A stretch of 13,615 nt of DNA. Origin: Firmicutes bacterium UBA3906 (GTDB taxonomy: Bacteria > Bacillota > Clostridia > Caldicoprobacterales > DTU083). The notes under the pieces are model-generated. The model did no database searches. It saw only the letters and a list, made by a program, of their open reading frames with translations, and was not told where the DNA came from. The position numbers were made by a program, and so were the translations under genes. Positions 7,098 to 13,438 of this stretch are shown in pieces; positions within the stretch are counted from its first letter, which is position 1; the number at the start of each line of letters is the position of its first letter. The stretch spans positions 1 through 13,615 of the forward strand of contig DGFG01000064.1 in assembly GCA_002391555.1 (NCBI GenBank), given 5' to 3'.

Positions 7098-8090
7098 TCA
7101 GATCAACCCTTTTTCCTTGGTCCTTTGGTCCGTGGGCATAAGTGTCTCCTCAGCAGGTACCCTGATTTGTTCTAATATTTGGCCTATGATCTTGTCCGCC
7201 TGCCCCTCCTTTGCCCTAATTGTGGACCTTAGCATAACCCTATGGGCCAAGACAGGCTTTGCTAACCTTTTAATATCATCTGGTGACACATAGGACCTAC
7301 CCTCTATAACAGCATAGGCCTGGGCAGCCTTTAAAAGGGCCTGGCTACCCCTGGGACTGACTCCCAAGGCCAGGTCTGGATGGTCTCTAGTGGCATCCAC
7401 TATATCCATAATATAGGCTAGGATATCATCACAAACATATACACTGGAGTAGGACCTACGGGCCCATATAATTTCATCCCTTGTTACTTGCTTTTCGATA
7501 CTTTCAAGGGGCTGCTGATCCTTAAATCTTTTTAGTATTAAAAGGCCCTCAGCCTTGTCGGGATAACCCATAGATACTTTTACCAAGAACCTGTCAAGCT
7601 GGGCCTCGGGCAAGGGAAAGGTACCCCTGGTCTCAACCGGGTTTTGCGTAGCTATGACAGTAAAGGGTTCTTCTAGCCTAAAGGTCTTGCCATCGATGGT
7701 TACCTGCCTCTCCTCCATGGCCTCTAGCAGGCTAGACTGGGTCCTGGGTGTGGCCCTATTTATCTCATCCCCTAAAAGGATATTGGTAAAGATGGGTCCC
7801 TTCCTAAAGCTAAAGTCCCCCTCTTTTTGGTTAAAATAATGTAGGCCAGTAATATCTGCAGGCAACAGGTCAGGGGTGAACTGTACCCTCTTAAAGTCTA
7901 GGTCTAAACTTTTTGCTAAACTTTTTGCTAGCAGGGTCTTGCCCATTCCAGGTACATCCTCAAGCAGGATATGACCAGATGATATTAGGGCTATTAAAAC
8001 CAGGTCTATTACCTGGCTTTTTCCGACGATTACCTTGCCTACATTTTCCTTTACCCTATCGGCTAGATCCTTTATCTTTGTAAAATCCAT
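7098..8090 (-). CDS. MoxR-family AAA+ ATPase
   Basis: ATP-dependent chaperone-like AAA+ protein of 330 residues, normal for the family. In order: Walker A in EDVPGMGKT (about 44-52), pore/sensor region GLHYFNQKEGDFSFRKGPIF, Walker B LLGDEINRATPRTQSSLLEAMEER (about 105-128), sensor 1 in IATQNPVE (146-153) with GTFPLPEAQLDRFLVKV, and sensor 2 in LGVSPRGSQALLKAAQA. The start is well supported by AAGGAGG 7 nt before the ATG. It is the first gene of the moxR-DUF58-DUF4129 run. I see no convincing promoter in the 110 bp before it, only a weak TATAAG. Confidence 0.95.
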   Translation of the reverse strand: MDFTKIKDLADRVKENVGKVIVGKSQVIDLVLIALISSGHILLEDVPGMGKTLLAKSLAKSLDLDFKRVQFTPDLLPADITGLHYFNQKEGDFSFRKGPIFTNILLGDEINRATPRTQSSLLEAMEERQVTIDGKTFRLEEPFTVIATQNPVETRGTFPLPEAQLDRFLVKVSMGYPDKAEGLLILKRFKDQQPLESIEKQVTRDEIIWARRSYSSVYVCDDILAYIMDIVDATRDHPDLALGVSPRGSQALLKAAQAYAVIEGRSYVSPDDIKRLAKPVLAHRVMLRSTIRAKEGQADKIIGQILEQIRVPAEETLMPTDQRTKEKGLI

Positions 8091-8197
8091 TGTTTGTCCT
8101 CCTTAAAGGCCTAATAGGATTAAGGCCCGCCCTTATACATTCGCTCTTATATGGCTATATCCTGCCTTAGTATGGTAAATGGCCTTATCCTTGGGCT

Positions 8198-8234
8198 AAA
8201 AATAAAAAAACAGACTGTATATTCTACAGCCTGC
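8198..8234 (-). terminator. Strong intrinsic terminator of the small acidic protein gene
   Basis: On the minus strand CAGGCTGTA, loop GAATA, TACAGTCTG makes a 9 bp stem with one G-U pair, followed by TTTTTTTATTTT. It starts 40 bp after the stop codon of the small gene and lies before moxR. It therefore separates that gene from the moxR operon. Confidence 0.85.
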
Positions 8235-8273
8235 TAATAGCAAAGAATAGTTTTAGCTTTGTTAAGTTAAAAG

Positions 8274-8588
8274 CTAGCGGATACTTAGGTAGACAGATAG
8301 GTGCCGCCTTAACTGTGTGGCCAGGTCTACATCCTGAGTCTTGATTGTGATTGTCTCATCATCATGGTCAATATCCAGGTCATTAAAGCCCCTAGACTTT
8401 AGAAAATCATCCACAGCATAGGCATCCCCATCTCCCTGAGCAATGCTTAGCTTGTCTCCCACATATGTATCATTAACATAAACATGGTAGCGTTTGTGGC
8501 CCAGGTCATTTGTAAAAAGGCCCCCTTTATCTTCAGTCCCATCAAGGGGCCTTAGTAAACTGATTTGATTTCTCCTGCCAAAGTCCAT
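8274..8588 (-). CDS. Small acidic protein, family not recognised
   Basis: Protein of 104 residues with no signal peptide, membrane segment or cysteine. It is rich in Asp (runs such as GDGDAYAVDD and DIDHDDET) with a basic C-terminus (QLRRHLSVYLSIR). The pattern of short alternating hydrophobic stretches (KRYHVYVNDTYV, TITIKTQDVDLATQL) suggests a small alpha/beta fold. I do not recognise the family. The ATG at 8588 is preferred: AAGGAG lies 8 nt before it, while the GTG three codons earlier overlaps that Shine-Dalgarno. It has its own terminator downstream and 284 bp of intergenic DNA upstream, so it is probably transcribed alone. The good ribosome binding site and terminator support a real gene. 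Confidence 0.72.
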   Translation of the reverse strand: MDFGRRNQISLLRPLDGTEDKGGLFTNDLGHKRYHVYVNDTYVGDKLSIAQGDGDAYAVDDFLKSRGFNDLDIDHDDETITIKTQDVDLATQLRRHLSVYLSIR

Positions 8589-8597
8589 AAAGCTCAC

Positions 8598-8872
8598 TCC
8601 TTTTTCTTTTTAGTATTCTACTTTTCCTTCTTTTAATGCAGTGGCCTTTAGGACTCTTAATATAAGGATGGGAAAAGCTCTCTTAAAAGGAGAGTGACTC
8701 GCTTTATAGAGGGCTAGACATAAAATAAGCCTGTCATAAGATTTACCCCCTATAGTAAGGCCTTATTCTTTAAGATCATGTATGACCATATAGGACCATG
8801 CTAGTTTATCCTTGTATAGTAAAACTATATCTTGATAGTGCCATACCAGTTAATCTTGTATAGGCCATAAGG
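8598..8872. other. Intergenic region with imperfect repeats, no gene
   Basis: This AT-rich stretch separates the GAF-sensor gene from the small acidic gene. It holds a palindrome TAAGGCCTTA (8756-8765), a CTCTC/GAGAG short hairpin near 8679-8695, paired GACCAT motifs 10 bp apart near 8783-8799, and a run of three imperfect repeats at 8800-8867. No open frame with a ribosome binding site was found. I could not define a promoter for the downstream gene with confidence. Confidence 0.5.
8800..8867. repeat. Three imperfect repeats of about 22-25 bp
   Basis: The core reads TTTATCCTTGTATAGT, then CTATATCTTGATAGTG, then GTTAATCTTGTATAGG, spaced by roughly 22-25 bp. The second and third units both continue into CCATA. 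The 13-mer CTATATCTTGATA (8825-8837) is identical to bases 1321-1333 in the array upstream of lipB. Confidence 0.5.
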
Positions 8873-10009
8873 CTATAGGTTGTGGGATACTATTCTTTTA
8901 TCTAAAATTCCCTTTACTGCCTTGCCTGAATCTAGTTGATTGATTTTTACACTTGTATCCCGCTTATAGGAAATAGACTCTAGGTACTCAAGGTTACGCA
9001 GGTAGCTACTGACCATATTTGTAATAACAGTGATTAAGATAGCCTCCCTACTAGTCATAGGCTTGCTTTTTAGATTGTATAGGCAAATGACCCCATCTAA
9101 CTTTGCAGCAGAAATGATTGGGACCATCATAGAGTCCCTTCTAGCCTCTAGTAGGGTTGCAGGCTCATAGCCCTTTATATCCTCCCTTTTTCCTGCCCTT
9201 TTCCCTTCATCCTTTTTGCTTATTTCATCTATAAGCTTGTATATCTCGGCCTTTTCCTCTCGGCTTGTATCTCCATAGGAATAATGTTTGCCGGCCACTA
9301 TCAGGTATATACAGGCCCTTTGGCAGTCAAATACCTCCTTGGCAACTAGGTGGATCTTGTCCATGTTTTGGTTAAGACCAGCCTCATAGCTTAGTTTACC
9401 CATCATTTCAAATAAGACTAGGAGCCTGGTATTTAGGCTATCTACCCCTTGTAGCCTGTCCTTTAGGCTCCCATTTGTATAGCTTAGGTAATAATATCTT
9501 TTTACAAGGATAGATGGAATAATATATACAATAACAATAGTTAAAAGTGTGGTTGGTATATAAAGTAGCTTCCAATCAAGCCATATAGGTCCATCTATTA
9601 GGCCTCCTGAAAAAAATATGGCCACCTGTCCTAGGGCAAGGGTAGCTATAGCACCTATTAGGCCCCTTAGGCCATATAAAAAATGCAGGGAAAAAACCGA
9701 TATAAAAAGGCAGGCTAGTAGTGGGCTTGAAAGACCCCCTGTATAGGCTACTAACAAGCAGCCTATGAGAATATCGGCAAAGGCGAACAAGTAAAAGGCC
9801 CTGGCCTTGATTGCAGCTATAAAAAATAGGGGTACCAATACTTGAAAGGCTCCATAGCATAGAATGACTAACCAATCCTGGTCTAACAAGGCCCCCCTTA
9901 TCTGCCCTTGTAGAGTCATTATTATTGAAAAAAGAAGTACCCCTAACCTGTATAGAAAAAGTAATTTTATATCCGTATTTTCCCTTGTACTTGCTAGACT
10001 ATTAATCAT
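8873..10009 (-). CDS. Membrane-anchored GAF-domain sensor without output domain
   Basis: Protein of 378 residues. The first 170 form about six membrane segments (around 15-32, 46-66, 70-89, 96-112, 115-134, 147-169), including the motif YTGGLSSPLL seen in membrane input modules of histidine kinases and diguanylate cyclases. A linker (171-200) leads to a GAF-like domain (about 200-345: LFEMMGKLSYEAGLNQNMDKI, RACIYLIVAG, DSMMVPIISAAKLDGVICLYN, REAILITVITNMVSSYLRNL). Only some 30 residues follow, with no histidine-kinase, GGDEF, HD or PP2C domain. The start has a weak GTGGGG 7 nt upstream. The stop is clean and no kinase remnant is visible downstream, so this is either a naturally short sensor or an ancient truncation. 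It is divergent from the plus-strand operon. Confidence 0.78.
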   Translation of the reverse strand: MINSLASTRENTDIKLLFLYRLGVLLFSIIMTLQGQIRGALLDQDWLVILCYGAFQVLVPLFFIAAIKARAFYLFAFADILIGCLLVAYTGGLSSPLLACLFISVFSLHFLYGLRGLIGAIATLALGQVAIFFSGGLIDGPIWLDWKLLYIPTTLLTIVIVYIIPSILVKRYYYLSYTNGSLKDRLQGVDSLNTRLLVLFEMMGKLSYEAGLNQNMDKIHLVAKEVFDCQRACIYLIVAGKHYSYGDTSREEKAEIYKLIDEISKKDEGKRAGKREDIKGYEPATLLEARRDSMMVPIISAAKLDGVICLYNLKSKPMTSREAILITVITNMVSSYLRNLEYLESISYKRDTSVKINQLDSGKAVKGILDKRIVSHNL

Positions 10010-10035
10010 CTATAATCCCCACTTTTTTTAAAATA

Positions 10036-10058
10036 TATCCCTTGGCTGCCTAGGGATA
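10036..10058. promoter_or_regulatory. Inverted repeat upstream of the GAF sensor
   Basis: The arms TATCCCT and AGGGATA are 7 bp and perfect, separated by 9 bp. The site lies 27 bp before the GAF sensor start, so it is probably in its leader or overlaps its promoter. It could be an operator or an RNA hairpin. Confidence 0.45.
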
Positions 10059-10112
10059 GTTATGCTCCTTTTTTAATATACTAGCCTTATCCTATGCAAA
10101 CTTTACTATAAA

Positions 10113-10135
10113 AATAGATTAGGCTTTTATCTATT
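10113..10135. promoter_or_regulatory. Second inverted repeat in the divergent region
   Basis: The arms AATAGAT and ATCTATT are 7 bp and perfect, again with a 9 bp spacer, centred 77 bp from the first inverted repeat. The arm sequences differ from those of the first, so the two may bind different factors or be chance in AT-rich DNA. Confidence 0.35.
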
Positions 10136-10263
10136 CTTTTAGCTACTTGCTACTACCTTTATTTCCCGATATATTACCCATTTATTCCTATACCCACCAT
10201 TATATATATTTCTTCTCCTTTCGACCCTCCCCTATAAAAGGGGGCTGAAAACTTTAGATTTTC

Positions 10264-10292
10264 TTGTTCTTTTAAAGTACATATGGTAAACT
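10264..10292 (+). promoter_or_regulatory. Candidate promoter of the plus-strand operon
   Basis: TTGTTC (10264-10269), a 17 bp spacer, and TAAACT (10287-10292) with TG one base upstream give a reasonable extended -10 promoter. Predicted start is near 10299, about 35 nt before the first ATG. TATACT a few bases downstream is an alternative -10 with a poorer -35. Confidence 0.4.
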
Positions 10293-10334
10293 TATATATA
10301 CTGTAAATACTTATTTTAGTTGGGAGATTGAACA

Positions 10335-11672
10335 ATGCTAAAGAGGGGTTTGGGGATACTTATTTTAATACTTATCATGGTCCTACCGACAGGTGTGTCT
10401 GCTCTTACCCTGCCGGTATCTAGGGTGTCAGGACAAAATGCGGTCATTCTACTAGATGATACAGAAGCAAGACTCATATCTACAGAAATAGACCTCTTTA
10501 TGGAAGAAGATCAAACCCTGGTAAAGCAGTCTTTACTTTTAGAAAACACCAACAAGGAAGAGGAGACCAGGCTACTAGTTGCTATCCCAGCTAAGGTAGA
10601 CAATAACTCAATTGACATAGATCAGGTCACAGCCTTGGTAGAGGGCAAGCAGGAAAGGATAAGAAACCGTAGGAACAATACAAAGGCAGAGGACTCATCC
10701 ATAATTGACCTACCCTCTAACTGGCACGTTTTGACCCTGGACCTAAAGCCAGGCCAGTACAAGCTTGTCGATTTTTCCTATACCATAAAAAATCCCATGG
10801 ACCAGGCTGGTGTTCAAACACTATACCTGCCTCTAGGCTATCTAAAAAACTGGCCTGGTGATATACAACTGATAAAGCTAAATCTTTACAAGCCTGATAT
10901 GGAGCCCTATGGCTTTGAGCCGAACCCTAATGTAACACCTAGCCAATACGGGACTAGCAGTATAGGCTGGACCTACAATAGCAAGTTAGAAATACCCGAT
11001 TATATTAGGCTCTATTATAGGTATATAGACAGGCTGGCAACAGACTATCTGGTCAGCCAAGCACCTGGAGATAAAAATATAAAGGCCATAGTCAATGCCT
11101 TTGAGATCAAGGCCTACGACCAATGTATAGACCTTATTGATTCTCTTTTAGAGGCACAAAGTGGTATGAGCCTGGAAAAGGACCTGCTCTTTTTAAAGGC
11201 TCTAGCAAAGCAAGGGCTTTATCAAACAGAGGCAGCCATAGATATATTTAAATCCCTTGAAAATGAACCCATTTATGGCGACCTAAGATCAAGTATAAAT
11301 AGCAAGATGATTTATGATAACTATTTATATCTAAAGGCAAGTAATGCCCCAGAAGCAGATCTTTATAATTACCTAAATGGTTCAAAGCAAGCTATAGTCA
11401 ATAACACCATATTTACAGATTGGATTGAGGGTGAGCTTAGCCAATTGTCTCCTCCTCCTAGTCCAGAGCCCACTCCAGTCGAGACCAGTGAGCCCTCAGA
11501 CAAAGACAAGGACCAGAAAGAGGATGACCAGGACCTGGTAAAGCATATTACTCTTTTCGGCAAGCAGATACCGGTTGAGATCCTCTTTATCGTAGGAATA
11601 GGCCTATTGGTATTGATACCCTACCTGCTTGGTAGAAGAAAACGCAATAAAAACAAATACCTCTTTAGATAG
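10335..11672 (+). CDS. Secreted, C-terminally anchored envelope protein with TPR-like region
   Basis: Protein of 445 residues, not assigned to a named family. Residues 1-23 form a signal peptide (basic MLKR, long hydrophobic core, cleavage after GVSA). Residues about 24-235 look like beta-rich extracytoplasmic domains. Residues about 245-345 are helical with TPR-like features (IVNAFEIKAYDQCIDLIDSLL, LLFLKALAKQGLYQTEAAIDIFKSL). A Pro/Ser/Asp/Lys linker (about 370-400) leads to one membrane helix (413-432) and a basic tail (GRRKRNKNK), so the protein should be anchored with the bulk outside. It resembles a sortase substrate in layout but has no LPxTG motif. The start is supported by GGGAG 8 nt upstream. 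It is the first gene of a tight operon with the lipid kinase, which begins 14 bp after its stop. Confidence 0.82.
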   Translation: MLKRGLGILILILIMVLPTGVSALTLPVSRVSGQNAVILLDDTEARLISTEIDLFMEEDQTLVKQSLLLENTNKEEETRLLVAIPAKVDNNSIDIDQVTALVEGKQERIRNRRNNTKAEDSSIIDLPSNWHVLTLDLKPGQYKLVDFSYTIKNPMDQAGVQTLYLPLGYLKNWPGDIQLIKLNLYKPDMEPYGFEPNPNVTPSQYGTSSIGWTYNSKLEIPDYIRLYYRYIDRLATDYLVSQAPGDKNIKAIVNAFEIKAYDQCIDLIDSLLEAQSGMSLEKDLLFLKALAKQGLYQTEAAIDIFKSLENEPIYGDLRSSINSKMIYDNYLYLKASNAPEADLYNYLNGSKQAIVNNTIFTDWIEGELSQLSPPPSPEPTPVETSEPSDKDKDQKEDDQDLVKHITLFGKQIPVEILFIVGIGLLVLIPYLLGRRKRNKNKYLFR

Positions 11673-11686
11673 GCTGGAGACTCAAT

Positions 11687-12583
11687 ATGAATCTACTTTT
11701 TATACTAAACCCTATAGCAGGCAAAAAAAAGACTAGGCAATCCTTACCCATCATCGAAGATTTTTGCAAGCAAAGGGACATTAGCTACAAAGTAATTGAA
11801 ACCAAGGGTCCAGGTGACGCAACCGAGATCGCCAGAGAAAATGCCAGCTCTTACGATGGAATTGTCGCTATTGGGGGAGACGGTACTGTCCTAGAAACTG
11901 CAAGTGGTATTATGGGCACAGGCACCCCCCTTGGCATCCTACCTTTAGGTAGTGGCAATGACCTTGCAAGGGCCCTTAACATACCCCTAGGCTTTAATAA
12001 TATAGACAAGGCCCTATCAATAATTACAAAAGAGCCTGCTAGAATCATAGACACTGGTAGGCTAGATGGCAAGGTTTTCTTAAATATAGCTAGCATCGGC
12101 TTTGATGCTGAGATTATCCGTGACCTACACAAGGTAAAGCGCTATATCAAGGGTGGTACTGCCTATGCTGTTTCAGTTTTCCTAAAGTTTATAAGCTACC
12201 AGCCAAAACCCTTGAAAATCACTATAGATGGCAAAGAATCAAACAAGACCCTATTCCTAGCTGCCATATGCAATGGCATAAGCTATGGTGGTGGCATGAA
12301 GGTAAACCCAAAGGGCTGTATGACAGATGGCTACCTAGACCTAGTCCTTATAGAGCCAGTACCTAGGTATAAAATACCCTTTTTACTAATAAAGTTTATG
12401 AAAGGCAAGTATTTTGACCTACCCTATGTCAGCTACCACAGGTGCAAAAAGGTTTTTATAGAGTCTAAAGAAAGGCTTGCAGTTAATATTGATGGAGAGA
12501 GCACTGAGGCAGCTACTATATCATTTGAGTCTTCACCATTATCCTTAGAGGTATTTGGTGCTAGTGAACAGGAGGATACATGA
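11687..12583 (+). CDS. Diacylglycerol kinase family lipid kinase (YegS/BmrU/DgkB type)
   Basis: Phosphorylates a lipid alcohol with ATP at the inner face of the membrane. The likely substrate is diacylglycerol, recycled from envelope polymer synthesis, but related proteins use other lipids. The product is 298 residues, normal for the family. Motifs: NPIAGKKK (8-15), nucleotide-binding IGGDGTVLE (62-70), PLGSGNDLAR (86-95), IASIGFDAE, ICNGISYGGGMKVNP, DGYLDLVLIE and the C-terminal NIDGE near 268-272. GGAG lies 7 nt before the ATG. Its last four bases overlap the start of the DUF4446 gene (ATGA), so the two are translationally coupled. Confidence 0.93.
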   Translation: MNLLFILNPIAGKKKTRQSLPIIEDFCKQRDISYKVIETKGPGDATEIARENASSYDGIVAIGGDGTVLETASGIMGTGTPLGILPLGSGNDLARALNIPLGFNNIDKALSIITKEPARIIDTGRLDGKVFLNIASIGFDAEIIRDLHKVKRYIKGGTAYAVSVFLKFISYQPKPLKITIDGKESNKTLFLAAICNGISYGGGMKVNPKGCMTDGYLDLVLIEPVPRYKIPFLLIKFMKGKYFDLPYVSYHRCKKVFIESKERLAVNIDGESTEAATISFESSPLSLEVFGASEQEDT

Positions 12584-13086
12584 AAGAGATATTAGAACTT
12601 TTAAAGGATTATAGCCTAGAGCTTTTGTTGGCTAGTATATTTATAGGCCTAATATGCCTAATTCTACTAATCGTAAACTACTCCAAGACCAACAAACTAA
12701 TAAAAAAGTACAACCGGCTAATGAAGGGCGCAGACAATAAAAACCTAGAGGCTATGCTGATAAGCCACCTTGACACTATAAAGGATGGCCTAAGCAGGCT
12801 AGATGATATCGAGGCTGACCTTAAAAACCAAAATGCCAGGCTCAAAAAATGTACTCAAAATATTGGCTTGGTCAGATACAATGCATTTGACCAGATGGGG
12901 GGAGATCAAAGCTTTTCTGTTGCCCTACTAGATGATAGGGGAGATGGCTTTGTTCTTACAAATCTCTATGGCAGGAATAGCTCGAGTACCTTTGCCAAGC
13001 CTGTAAAGCTCAGACAATCGACCTATCCGCTTACCAACGAAGAAATGGAGGCAATTGAGAGGGCCTATTACCCAAAGGGAGAATAG
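12580..13086 (+). CDS. DUF4446 family membrane-anchored protein
   Basis: Protein of 168 residues with one N-terminal membrane helix (about 14-33), a predicted coiled-coil region (about 36-92, with many K/L/E/N) and a conserved C-terminal domain. The stretch IGLVRYNAFDQMGGDQSFSVALLDDRGDGFVLTNLYGR (about 95-132) and the following AKPVKLRQSTYPLTNEEMEAI are diagnostic for DUF4446. The function is unknown. In many Clostridia this gene lies next to parA/parB near the origin, but here it follows a lipid kinase. It starts inside the end of the kinase gene and is followed by a hairpin before the UPF0180 gene. Confidence 0.92.
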   Translation: MKEILELLKDYSLELLLASIFIGLICLILLIVNYSKTNKLIKKYNRLMKGADNKNLEAMLISHLDTIKDGLSRLDDIEADLKNQNARLKKCTQNIGLVRYNAFDQMGGDQSFSVALLDDRGDGFVLTNLYGRNSSSTFAKPVKLRQSTYPLTNEEMEAIERAYYPKGE

Positions 13087-13109
13087 TAAAAAATCTTAGA
13101 ATAAATAAT

Positions 13110-13151
13110 AAAAACACCTTTGCAGCATAATAGAGCAGGAGGTGTTTTTTT
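13110..13151 (+). terminator. Terminator-like hairpin that contains the next gene's Shine-Dalgarno
   Basis: AAAAACACCT (13110-13119) pairs perfectly with AGGTGTTTTT (13140-13149) around a 20 nt loop, and the T-run reaches TTTTTTT (13145-13151). This looks like an intrinsic terminator for the kinase/DUF4446 operon. The GGAGG Shine-Dalgarno of the UPF0180 gene overlaps the 3' arm and its ATG follows one base after the T-run, so folding would also block translation of that gene. The long loop and the A/U-rich stem base make it a weak-to-moderate terminator. Confidence 0.6.
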
Positions 13152-13152
13152 A

Positions 13153-13434
13153 ATGAAAAGAATTGCAGTGGACAAGGGTCTTGACAATATAAAGGCTGAG
13201 CTTGAGAAAAAGGGTTATCTAGTTGAGTTCGCAGATGATATCACTGGCGATATTGCTGCCTATATCTATAAGGATAGTTTTTACCCAATACCAAGGCAAG
13301 AGGGGGATACTAGGAAAACAGATAAAAACAAGCCGGCATCACAATCAAATGTCTTACTTGTTAGGGCGCAGGACAAGGATCCTGACCAGATAGCGGACAT
13401 ACTAGAGCGTAGACTCTACAGCCCCCTATTTTAG
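13153..13434 (+). CDS. UPF0180 (YkuS-like) family protein
   Basis: Small cytosolic protein of 93 residues. The N-terminus KRIAVDKGLDNIKAELEKKGY matches the UPF0180 pattern. The C-terminal NVLLVRAQDKDPDQIADILERR fits the second half of the family, and a Lys/Asp-rich insert (about 41-66) makes it slightly longer than usual. The function is unknown. The ATG at 13153 is chosen because GGAGG lies 10 nt upstream. An earlier in-frame ATG at 13120 has no Shine-Dalgarno and lies in the hairpin loop. It ends 4 bp before the stop of the converging gene from the right edge. Confidence 0.65.
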   Translation: MKRIAVDKGLDNIKAELEKKGYLVEFADDITGDIAAYIYKDSFYPIPRQEGDTRKTDKNKPASQSNVLLVRAQDKDPDQIADILERRLYSPLF

Positions 13435-13438
13435 GCCC

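Larger units (their letters stand above)
10010..10334. other. Divergent intergenic region, regulatory
   Basis: This 325 bp, AT-rich stretch separates the leftward GAF sensor from the rightward envelope operon, so it should hold both promoters. It contains two inverted repeats of equal geometry (10036-10058 and 10113-10135), a CCCCT/AGGGG hairpin (10229-10243), and a plausible plus-strand promoter near 10264-10292. No open frame with a start and Shine-Dalgarno is present; an AAGGAG on the minus strand near 10067 has no start codon after it. Confidence 0.6.

Noticed and set aside
8685..8720. AAGGAGAGTG on the plus strand as a ribosome binding site and GTG start
   Set aside because: The frame stops after about six codons and nothing else supports a gene.
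9576..9875. 99-residue minus-strand open frame inside the GAF sensor gene
   Set aside because: It is an alternative frame of the membrane part of the sensor, and that frame has the plausible protein.
10060..10080. AAAAAAGGAGC on the minus strand upstream of the GAF gene
   Set aside because: A good Shine-Dalgarno by sequence, but no ATG, GTG or TTG lies at the right distance.
11500..11672. LPxTG cell-wall sorting signal at the C-terminus of the envelope protein
   Set aside because: Hydrophobic helix and basic tail are present, but there is no LPxTG-like pentapeptide before them.
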